In this document: positions 1 to 7,600 of the stretch, one piece after another
How the letters are laid out: every line of letters begins with the position of its first letter
How positions within the stretch are numbered: the first letter of the stretch is position 1
Source of the DNA: Elusimicrobia bacterium RIFOXYA2_FULL_47_53
GTDB lineage: Bacteria > Elusimicrobiota > Endomicrobiia > Endomicrobiales > XYA2-FULL-47-53
Direction: 5' to 3'
Assembly (NCBI GenBank): GCA_001800315.1
Contig: MGVE01000004.1
Coordinates: 1-14,243 of the forward strand
Length of the DNA: 14,243 nt
Program-made: the position numbers and the translations under genes
The notes under the pieces: generated by a model
The model's input: the letters and a program-made list of their open reading frames with translations, nothing else
Databases searched by the model: none
Told to the model about the DNA's origin: nothing

Positions 1-2
1 AA

Positions 3-269
3 CCTAAAATATTCTCGCCCGACGAAAGCAACACCATCATTTCAAAGGCAAGAATTTATATTGACAACCCTAACTACAGCGAGATCCGTTCCACCATCTT
101 TGATATGGACGGCCGTGTCCTTCGCTCTTCACTGCCCCGCGAGCAGGAAACCGTGCTATACTGGGACGGCAGGGATTCCGATGACAGGATTGTCCCTTCC
201 GGCGTTTACATATACCAGATTGAGGCTGACGGAAGGGCTGTTAACGGCACCATCGTTGTGGCAAGATAA
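3..269 (+). CDS. C-terminal fragment of an exported protein with a FlgD-like Ig domain (5' end outside window)
   Basis: The frame starting at base 3 is open from the window edge to the TAA at 267-269 and gives 88 residues. It begins PKIFSPDESN and ends with VNGTIVVAR. The order is an N-terminal strand-rich stretch (IFSPDES...ARIYIDNP), IFDMDGRVLR, then YWDGRDSDDRIVPSGVYIYQIE. The WDGRD-x5-VPSGVYIYQIE pattern is the hallmark of the FlgD Ig-like domain (PF13860 type), found at the extreme C-terminus of large secreted proteins in several phyla, where it often acts as a sorting or surface-attachment domain. The protein is truncated by the window, so its main body is unknown. No clear terminator follows it; repeat-rich non-coding DNA starts immediately. 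An ATG frame at 61-279 overlaps it in another frame and is a shadow. The family call is confident; the sorting role is inference. Confidence 0.85.
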   Translation, partial: PKIFSPDESNTIISKARIYIDNPNYSEIRSTIFDMDGRVLRSSLPREQETVLYWDGRDSDDRIVPSGVYIYQIEADGRAVNGTIVVAR

Positions 270-283
270 CTTTGGTTAGTGGT

Positions 284-318
284 TCAGTGATAAGGGATAA
301 GCGGTAAGGGGTAAGTGA
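284..318 (-). repeat. Degenerate heptanucleotide array 1 (minus orientation)
   Basis: Four consecutive 7-mers read TAAGGGA, TAAGCGG, TAAGGGG, TAAGTGA at 291-318, preceded by a related GTTCAGTGA stretch. On the minus strand they become NCNCTTA units, the same family as the arrays at 535-576, 586-620 and 2101-2135. No coding function is visible. Confidence 0.75.
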
Positions 319-330
319 AGGCAAGGACTG

Positions 331-459
331 TCATTCCAGAAAAACCTCTGGATACCAGCTTCCCAGACTGTGTGACAATGTCATCCTGATCTCCCGAAGG
401 GAGAGAAGGATCTCGAAGTTATTTTTACCGTCAAGATGCTTCACTGCGTTCAGCATGAC
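331..459. repeat. Interspersed palindromic repeats, including an ~80 bp MITE-like unit
   Basis: An imperfect hairpin ATTCCAGA (333-340) / TCTGGAT (347-353) is followed by a unit bounded by 10-bp inverted ends: GTCATCCTGA at 380-389 and TCAGCATGAC at 450-459, with 9 of 10 positions pairing. Inside it is a perfect stem CTCCC (391-395) / GGGAG (399-403). This is the common bacterial family of GTCATCCTGA...TCAGGATGAC palindromic elements. It carries no transposase, so any mobility would be passive or in trans. Confidence 0.65.
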
Positions 460-494
460 AACAGTTCAAAGCCCTCGTTAATGACAGTTACGAC

Positions 495-530
495 ACTGTC
501 TGTCCGCTGGTATGACGACACAAAAGCCTG
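495..530 (+). repeat. Partial copy of the GTCCGCTGG repeat unit
   Basis: TGTCCGCTGGTATGACGAC at 501-519 is identical to the inner part of the repeat unit at 1660-1701 and differs by one base from the one at 1849-1890. The left part of the unit is missing or diverged here. This ties the intergenic repeats upstream of the toxin-antitoxin module to those inserted at the start of the giant gene. Confidence 0.65.
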
Positions 531-534
531 CCGT

Positions 535-576
535 TCACTTATAGCTTACAACTTAAAACTTAATACTTATAACTGC
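535..576 (+). repeat. Degenerate heptanucleotide array 2
   Basis: Five consecutive 7-mers share the ending CTTA: TCACTTA, TAGCTTA, CAACTTA, AAACTTA, ATACTTA, then a decayed TAACTGC. The strict 7-base phase is visible despite an A/T-rich first half. A CCGT motif sits just before the array, as it does near arrays 3 and 4. Confidence 0.75.
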
Positions 577-585
577 CGTTGATGT

Positions 586-620
586 TCACTTATCCCTTAC
601 CACTTACCCCTTACCACTGT
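586..620 (+). repeat. Degenerate heptanucleotide array 3
   Basis: The 7-mers TCACTTA, TCCCTTA, CCACTTA, CCCCTTA are followed by the terminal CCACTGT. Array 4 at 2101-2135 has the same first two units and the same CCACTGT end, so the two are copies of one element. Array 1 is the reverse orientation of the same family, placing an inverted pair around 284-620. Confidence 0.8.
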
Positions 621-755
621 AGTCCCGTGTGCTTTTTGTCACATGCCGTTGATTTTTCATGCAAAACAGGCAATAGTATTAGTGGCCCGCTAAGGTAGTT
701 TATCAAATCATTTTCATTTGTTGTTTCTCATCATTATGGACATTTAACATTTTAG
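621..755. other. Non-coding stretch upstream of the promoter
   Basis: No supported gene is present. There is another CCGTTGAT (like the motif before heptad array 3) near 652, then A/T-rich DNA leading into the -35 element. I see no tRNA, riboswitch or convincing terminator for the upstream gene here. Confidence 0.5.
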
Positions 756-784
756 TTGACAAGCCAGATAATTATCATTATAAT
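756..784 (+). promoter_or_regulatory. Consensus sigma-70 promoter for the hepT-mntA module
   Basis: TTGACA at 756-761 and TATAAT at 779-784 are both exact consensus hexamers, separated by the optimal 17 bp. The DNA upstream is A/T-rich (ACATTTAACATTTT), which could act as an UP element. The expected start site near 791 leaves about 128 nt of leader before the toxin ATG at 919. Confidence 0.8.
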
Positions 785-785
785 T
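770..785. promoter_or_regulatory. Possible operator dyad overlapping the -10 box
   Basis: AATTAT (770-775), CATT, ATAATT (780-785) forms a perfect 6-bp inverted repeat straddling the -10 hexamer, a usual place for toxin-antitoxin autorepression. The sequence is A/T-only in its arms, so chance is a real alternative. Confidence 0.25.
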
Positions 786-819
786 GTATTGAAAATTAAC
801 TGCATTTTTGAAATCCATT

Positions 820-915
820 ATGACGAAAAATAAATTCCGTCTCTATTATGGCGCCGGCACCAACGACAGCCCGAATCTGTCCGCGGTGTTTTTTTATTAT
901 TTTTCACGGGAGTAA
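820..915 (+). CDS. Possible 31-residue leader peptide upstream of hepT
   Basis: An ATG at 820 opens a 31-codon frame ending in TAA 913-915, three bases before the hepT ATG. The peptide starts MTKNKFRLYYGAG and ends with an aromatic, hydrophobic AVFFYYFSRE. It lies wholly inside the leader made from the promoter at 756-784 and spans the hairpin at 858-888. The hepT Shine-Dalgarno (GGGAG, 908-912) lies in its last codons, so translation could couple the two. No clear ribosome-binding site precedes the ATG, and I do not recognise the peptide. It may be a leader peptide, a decayed gene remnant or chance. Confidence 0.25.
   Translation: MTKNKFRLYYGAGTNDSPNLSAVFFYYFSRE
858..895 (+). terminator. 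Hairpin plus T-run in the hepT leader (terminator or attenuator)
   Basis: CACC (858-861) pairs with GGTG (885-888), and GACAG (865-869) with CTGTC (877-881), around a 7-base loop and a 3x3 internal loop. Seven T residues follow at 889-895, then further T-rich sequence. This is the form of an intrinsic terminator, but it lies between a consensus promoter and hepT, so it would act as an attenuator of the toxin-antitoxin operon or end a short leader RNA of about 100 nt. The internal loop weakens the stem. Confidence 0.4.
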
Positions 916-918
916 CCA

Positions 919-1338
919 ATGGCATTAGACTTAAGCAGTTTAAAGAAAGCTGTAAATTCCCTGAACATCGCCATTAAAGTTGTTTCTTCGGTTAATAAAA
1001 AAACTATCCCAAAGAACCAGAAAGATGTGCTGCGCGCCGGGGTTATCCAGAATTTTGAATTCACTTATGAACTTTGCTGGAAATTCATGAAGCGCTGGCT
1101 GGAGACAAACGGGGAAGGCGCCTCGGTGGATGGAGCCACAAGGAAAGAGATTTTCCGAATTGCCGCTGAAAAACAGCTGATTGGCGATGTTGCTAAATGG
1201 TTTGAATATACTCAGGCAAGGAATGAAACCGCTCACACATACGACAATAACACCGCCAACGAAGTGTTTAGGAAAGCTAAGGCCTTCTTAAAAGACGCAA
1301 AAAAACTGCTGAAGGAATTGGAATCAAAAAATGATTAA
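919..1338 (+). CDS. hepT: HEPN-domain toxin, HepT-like (HI0074 family, nucleotidyltransferase substrate-binding protein)
   Basis: The 139-residue all-helical protein has the HI0074-family layout: N-terminal helices (LSSLKKAVNSLNIAI), the conserved QNFEFTYELCWKFMKRWL helix at about 44-61, and ARNETAHTYD at 100-109. That last motif is RX4HXY with Arg101, His106 and Tyr108. In characterised type VII systems HepT is a HEPN RNase whose Arg/His pair cleaves RNA, and the partner MntA adenylylates the Tyr of this motif to silence it. The ATG at 919 has GGGAG at 908-912 with a 6-base gap. The gene overlaps mntA by 8 bases, so the two are co-expressed and translationally coupled. Length is normal for the family and all key residues are present. 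The family call is strong; toxicity and the RNA target are inferred from homologues. Confidence 0.9.
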   Translation: MALDLSSLKKAVNSLNIAIKVVSSVNKKTIPKNQKDVLRAGVIQNFEFTYELCWKFMKRWLETNGEGASVDGATRKEIFRIAAEKQLIGDVAKWFEYTQARNETAHTYDNNTANEVFRKAKAFLKDAKKLLKELESKND

Positions 1339-1624
1339 CGCGTCGCGGGAACATATTAAACTAATCAGGGATACAATTAAACAGCGTTTTGCCGGCGCAG
1401 AAGTGCGCGTTTTCGGATCGCGCGTAAACGGAAAATCAAAAAAGTATTCTGATATTGATCTGGCGATTGTGGAAAAACGAAAAATCAGCCTAAAACATCT
1501 AAACGAACTGAGGGATGCCTTTCAGGAATCTGACATTCCCTATAGGGTTGACATTCAAGACTGGCGCAGGGTGTCTAGGGAATTTAAGGCGGTTATCAAT
1601 AAGAAATACGCTATTCTAAAATAA
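1331..1624 (+). CDS. mntA: Minimal nucleotidyltransferase antitoxin, MntA-like (HI0073 family)
   Basis: This 97-residue protein is a minimal nucleotidyltransferase of the DNA polymerase beta fold. It shows VFGSRVNGKSKKYSDIDLAI at about 27-46: GS at 29-30, then ten residues, then D41-x-D43, an exact GSX10DXD. The third carboxylate is Asp74 in YRVDIQ. In type VII systems MntA uses ATP to transfer AMP to the Tyr of the HepT RX4HXY motif, neutralising the toxin. The start ATG lies inside the end of hepT, with GAAGGA upstream at 1311-1316 and an 8-base overlap, which supports coupled translation. Length is typical and the catalytic set looks intact. Its stop at 1622-1624 lies two bases before the proposed ATG of the giant gene, so the toxin-antitoxin transcript may read into it. 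Confidence 0.9.
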   Translation: MINASREHIKLIRDTIKQRFAGAEVRVFGSRVNGKSKKYSDIDLAIVEKRKISLKHLNELRDAFQESDIPYRVDIQDWRRVSREFKAVINKKYAILK

Positions 1625-1626
1625 CC

Positions 1627-4600
1627 ATGAATAAAATATTCTCAAAACTACTATCGTCCGTCATTCCCGAATGTGTCCGCTGGTATGACGACTCAAAGAA
1701 GCCTGTTATTCCTGTGCAAACAGGAATCCATCAAGCCCGTCATTCCAGAATGGTTCTGTCTGGAATCCACAGCAATGGCATTTCATCAATGTCTCTAAGA
1801 AGTGGATCCCTGACTGCTACCTCTGGGATGACAACACAGAAAAAGTCTGTCATTCCCGAATGTGTCCGCTGGCATGACGACTCAAAGAAGTCCGTCATTG
1901 CGAGCGAAGCGGGGCAATCCAAAAGCCTGTCATTCCTGCACACGCAGGAATCCAGAAAAGCTGTCACACACAGGAGTCCGGAATCCAAAAATAAACCTAA
2001 AGACTGGATCCCAGACTACTACCTCCGGGATGACAGCACAAAACAAATCCGTCATTCTTTTATAACGAATATCATAAAACTTATATTCAACAATTTCCGT
2101 TCACTTATCCCTTACCCCTTAGCCCTTACCACTGTCTTTATGGCATTTTCTCTCGCGCACGCGGGGCCGTCAGTCATAACAAACCTTACTGCTTCAACAA
2201 CCTGCCAGACACAGCTCCAGCTTACCTGGACCGCGCCCGAAAACGGGTTTGGTGGAACCTGCAGCTCATACCTCGTAAAATATTCCACAACAGGCGATAT
2301 TGTGGACGACGCGGCGTTTAACAGCGCTTCAACTTTTCCGCAAAGTTGGCCTCCGCGGAACCCGAGCGCGATTGACAAAAAAATATTAACCGGCCTTATA
2401 CCGAGCGTCACATATTATTTTTCAATTAAAAGCGAATTCGGCTCTCTCTACTCGGTTCAGTCAACCACAGGCACCAACGGAGGGATAGCCGGGCCTTTTG
2501 ACATCCACTCAACATTACCCGGCGGCGCCGGATCAACTCTCTGCTGGGGCGATTACGACAACGACGGCGACCTGGATTTATTGTTTTCGGGCAATACTGC
2601 CAATGTTTCAGGAAATACCCACATATTCCGCAATGATTCCGGAACATTTGTCACCTTAACCCCAGGTCCGGGAGTTGCAGGCGGCGCTGTCGCTTGGGGC
2701 GATTATGATAACGACGGCGATCTGGATTATGCCGTGTGCGGTTCTGTTTTGGGCGTGGGATCCTATTCCAGAATATACAAAAATAACGCCGGCTCTTTCA
2801 GCGATATAGGGGCAGGGCTTCCGGGCTTAAGCGACACATCGGTCGCCTGGGGCGATTACGACAACGACGGAGACCTGGACCTGGCTTTAGCCAACTATAT
2901 TTACCGGAACGATTCAGGGACTTTCTCTTACATTACCGGGCTCTCCGGAGGCGTCAGCTATGGTGCGCTCGGGTGGGGCGATTACGATAACGACGGCGAC
3001 CTGGACCTGGCAACCTGCGGCGGAAATACGGCTTACATATACCGCAATGATTCAGGAGCTTTTTTAAACATTAATGCCGGACTAACCGGTGTTAACCCAG
3101 GTTCTCTTGCCTGGGGAGATTACGACAACGACGGCGACCTGGACCTCGTTGTGTGCGGCAGTAACAGCACCAAACTATACAGAAACAACACAGGAAGTTT
3201 TTCCAATGTCGCGTCAGGATTGACTAACTATGACTCCGGAACTTCTGTCGCTTGGGGAGACTATGATAACGACGGCGACCTGGATCTATCCATAAACGGA
3301 CGCATCGGCTCTATCCCCAAAAATGAGGTTTTTCAGAACAATTCCGGGTCGTTCAGCAATATACTTGCCGGGTTGACAGCAACTTATGTTGGTAGCGCGA
3401 CCTGGGGTGATTACGACAACGACGGAGATCTGGACTTGGCCATATCAGGGTACGAGGGGTGGCCAATTTACAGAACCCTGATATACCGCTCATACATGGC
3501 TGATTTCGGCGCAGTGAACACGGCACCCACTGCGCCATCAAGCGGTTTCGGCGCGGACTTTAACACAACCACAGGAATACTCCAGTTTCGCTGGGATCCG
3601 GGCTCTGATACCGAGACAACCGAAACGAAAGGTTTGTACTATCTTGTGCGCGTAAGCACGACAACACCTATTAACGATACAAACAGCAACAAGGTGTCAT
3701 GGAGACCGGCAAGCCCGCTTATGGGCAACTACCGTCATGGATATGTGACGGCCTCGTCAACCCAGTGCGGTTTCAACTACCGCCCACGCCTGACAGATAC
3801 CACCTACTACTGGCAGGTTAGAACCATTGACACGGCGCTTAAAGAATCGGCATGGTCGGTTGAGCAGTCAACTTATGTGCCTCCCGGCCCTTCGCGCATT
3901 TTTGACCTCTCGTTACAGCAAAGCTTTCAGCTGAGGCTTTCCTGGACAGCTCCGGGCGGAGTCACGGGCTACCTCGTAAAATATTCCACCACCGCCAATA
4001 TCGCGACCGAAGAAGACTTTGCCGCGGCGACAACTTTTTACCAGAGCTGGGTACCGGCGTCTCCGGGGACGGGGGAAGCAAAACTATTGACAGGGCTTCT
4101 GCCTGAAGTCACCCACTACTTCTCAATAAAGGGATTTAACGGCTCGTTATATTCGGTTCTCTCGTCAACGGCAAACGGCGCTATGCCAAGCCCTTTTGTG
4201 TCCCGCACAACGCTGTTAGCCTTTCTGCTCGGCTCGCTGGCCTGGGGCGACTACGACAACGACGGAGACTTAGACCTCGCCGCATCCGGCAGCACAAGTT
4301 CCGGAGCCAGAACATATATATACCGTAATGACGCGGGAGTCTTTAACAGCATAAACCCGGGCTTACCCAATATGTATTGGTCTTCTATGTCTTGGGGAGA
4401 TTACGACAACGACGGCGATCTGGACTTGGCTATCAGCGGGTATGATGACTTGGCATATATTTACCGAAACAATGACGGATCGTTTGTTAACATTAACGCC
4501 GGACTTTCAGGTGTGGATCAAGGCTCTATTGCCTGGGGAGATTACGACAACGACGGAGACCTGGACTTGGCGCTCTGCGGCAGCAGCAAGTCAAACATTT

Positions 4601-7600
4601 ACCGCAACGACTCCGGAGCCTTCAACAATATCAATGCAGGGCTAACCGGTGTTAGTTATTCATCGCTTGCCTGGGGAGACTACGACAATGACGGAGATCT
4701 GGATCTGGCGCTTTCGGGCTACAACAGCACTAGTCCATATTATTACTCATTAATTTACCACAACGATTCAGGAGCTTTCAACAATATCAATGCCGGACTA
4801 ACCGGTGTTAGTAATTCATCGCTTGCCTGGGGAGACTACGACAACGACGGCGACCTGGATTTAGTGCTTTCTGGTAGTGACAGCGGCAGCGTGCGGCGCT
4901 CCTACATATATCGCAATGATTCAGGAGCTTTTAACAATATCAATGCGGGATTAACAGGCGTTTACTATTCTTCACTTGCCTGGGGCGATTTTGATAACGA
5001 CGGCGATCTGGATTTGGCTGTCTCAGGCCAGGACAGCGGAAGCGTGGGAAGATCCTTTATTTACCGAAATAACTCCGGCAGTTTTTCAGACATCGCCGCG
5101 GGCTTATCAGGTGTTTTCAATTCCTCGCTCGCGTGGGGCGATTTTGATAACGACGGCGACCTGGACCTAGCCCTCGCAGGCTCTTCAAACGGCGCTGCAA
5201 GCGGTGCCTCAACCTACATATACCACTCCTGCATGGCCGGCATCGGAAATGTAAACACAGCGCCGTCGGCTCCCTCAGACGGTTTCGGTTCGGACTACAA
5301 CTCAACGACAGGCGTTTTACAACTTCGCTGGGGCTACGGCTCGGACGCCCAGACAACCGACCCTAAAGGATTGAACTATACCGTCCGCGTTTCAACCATT
5401 ACACCTATAAGCGATTCAAATTCAAAATTTGTTTCCTGGCGGCCGGCAACGCCTTTTCTCGGCAACTACCCCCATGGATATATTATCGCCTCATCAACCC
5501 AGTGCGGCTTAAATTTTCATACCGGCCTGACCGACACAACTTACTACTGGCAGGTGCGCTCCATTGATACGGCGCTTAAAGAATCCGACTGGTCTGTGGA
5601 GCAGTCAACCTATGTGCCGCTTGTCTTACTGCCAATTCCAAATGTCTCGGTGCAACAGGACTTCCAGTTGAAACTAAGCTGGTTGGCCCCTGTGGGCGCG
5701 GCAGGATACCTTATAAAATATTCCACAACCAACAACATTACCACTGAAAATGAATTTTCCGCGGCAACAACTTTTTACCAGAACTGGACGCCGGCGGCAG
5801 CCGGTTCGGGGGAGACAAAATATTTAACGGGACTTATCCCTTTGGCAACTTACTACTTCTCAATTAAGTGGTCTAACGGCTCGGCATACTCAATTATGTC
5901 TTCATCAGCAAGCGGAGCAACGGCCAGCCCTTTTAGCATTCACACCTCAACATTTACTGGTGTTTATAATTCTTCTCTTGCCTGGGGAGATTACGACAAC
6001 GACGGCGACCTGGACTTGGCCTTGTCAGGCCATACCGGCTCAGCGTATGTTTCCTACATATACCGCAACGACTCAGGGACTTTCAACAATATCAACACCG
6101 GCCTGTCTGGCGTTTTCAATTCATCTCTTGCCTGGGGCGATTACGACAACGACGGCGACCTGGACCTGGCTGTATCAGGCACTAATGGCAGTACTTACTA
6201 CTGCGACATATACCGTAATAACTCGGGGAGCTTTGTCAACATTAATGCCGGGCTGACGGGAGTTGATCAATCTTCTCTTGCCTGGGGAGATTTTGATAAC
6301 GACGGCGACCCGGACCTCGCTGTATTGGGAAACGACGGAAATGGAGCCAAGTCTTACCTGTACCGCAACGATTCAGGAGCTTTTAATAATGTCAACGCGG
6401 GTTTTGTTGCCGTCTCTTATGGCTCTCTTGCCTGGGGCGACTACGACAACGACGGCGACCTGGACCTGGCTATTACAGGAAACGGAACCTATATATACCG
6501 CAACAATTCAGGATCGTTCGTTAATATTAACGCCGGATTAACCGGTTTTACAAACGCTTCGCTCGCGTGGGGCGATTACGATAACGACGGTGACCTGGAC
6601 CTGGCCGTCATGGGGTATTCAAGCGGCGGAAAAACCTATATATACCGCAATAATTCAGGAGCTTTCGCAAACATTAACGCCGGCCTGACTGCTGTATACA
6701 TGGGCTCGCTTGCCTGGGGAGATTACGACAACGACGGCGATCTGGACTTGGCTGTTTCGGGCTATTTTGCGTCAAACAACAATAAATTATACATTTACAG
6801 CAACGATGGCGGAGCCTTCAACATCGTTAGCGCCGGATTAACAGGCGTTCGGAGTTCTTCTCTTGCCTGGGGCGATTACGACAACGACGGCGACCTGGAT
6901 CTGGCTGTCTCGGGAGAGGACAGCAGTTCTGTAAAAAGAACTATGGTATACCGCTCTTATTGGTCGGAAACAGGCACTGTAAATACCGCGCCTTCAGCTC
7001 CTTCAGGCGGTTTTGGCGCGGACTACGACACGGAAACCGGCATATTACAGCTTCGCTGGGATTACGGCTCAGATACCCTAACACCTGATAAGGGACTCTA
7101 TTACACCGTCCGCGTTTCAACCCTCACTCCCATCAGCGACTCAAATTCAAATGTCATCTCATGGCGCCCTTCAACGCCGTTTCTTGGCAGTTACCCTCAC
7201 GGATATATTACCGCCTCGTCAACCCAGTGCGGGCTAAACTTTCGCCCGCGCCAGCCCGATGCCACATATTACTGGCAGGTCAGGGCCATTGACACGGCAC
7301 TAAAGGAATCCGACTGGTCGGTGGAACAGTCCACCTATGTGCCGGCATTTGTATTGCCCATATTTGACCTTGTTGTAAGACAGGACTACCAGCTCAGGCT
7401 TTCCTGGACAGTGCCGGGAAGCGCAGCAAACTACCTGGTAAAATACTCTACCACAGCAAATATAACAACTGAGGAAGAATTTTCCGCGGCAACAACTTTT
7501 TACCAGAACTGGACGCCGGCGGCCTCCGGCTCGGGGGAACTCAAAATCTTAACCGGGCTTCTGCCAGAGGTCACATACTTTTTCTCTATAAAGTGGTCAA

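Larger units (their letters stand above)
1655..2135. repeat. Cluster of palindromic repeats inserted at the start of the giant gene
   Basis: At least six GTCATTCC/GTCATTGC-type units lie head to tail. Examples are GTCATTCCAGAA near 1739, GTCATTGCGAGCGAAGCGG near 1894, and two GGATCCC..GACT..CTACCTC..GGGATGAC units at 1803-1832 and 2006-2034. A heptanucleotide array closes the cluster at 2101-2135. Such units are known intergenic repeats in many bacteria and tend to be open in several frames, which explains spurious frames here on both strands (for example 1740-1988 minus and 1862-2065 plus). Exact insertion edges are uncertain by several bases. Confidence 0.75.
1627..2163 (+). other. Signal peptide coding sequence split by an in-frame repeat insertion
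   Basis: The 5' half encodes MNKIFSKLL, a typical signal-peptide n-region and early h-region. The 3' half encodes FMAFSLAHA followed by GPSV, an h-region end with an A-x-A cleavage site (cleavage after 2163). Joined, they make a normal signal peptide of about 19 residues; apart, neither half works alone. The roughly 160 codons between are translated palindromic and heptanucleotide repeats. Both halves are in one frame with no stop between. The join is my reconstruction, not directly shown. Confidence 0.55.

Noticed and set aside
61-279. Forward 72-codon frame at the window start
   Set aside because: Overlaps the FlgD-like C-terminal frame (3-269), which has clear family motifs and runs in from the window edge.
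280-620. CRISPR array
   Set aside because: Repeats are 7-mers and palindromes of unequal spacing, with no constant-length repeat and spacer pattern and no cas genes.
940-1236. Reverse frame of 98 codons opposite hepT
   Set aside because: Shadow of a gene with clear family motifs and a Shine-Dalgarno on the forward strand.
1740-1988. Reverse frame of 82 codons over the same repeats
   Set aside because: Product of palindromic repeats that are open on both strands; no independent coding evidence.
1862-2065. Forward frame in the repeat cluster (LRAKRGNP, CHSCTRRNPE-like product)
   Set aside because: This is the well-known false protein made by reading GTCATTGCGAG / GTCATTCC palindromic repeats; no ribosome-binding site or domain.
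1655-2135. Insertion sequence
   Set aside because: No transposase or transposase remnant and no pair of long terminal inverted repeats; the units are short palindromes.
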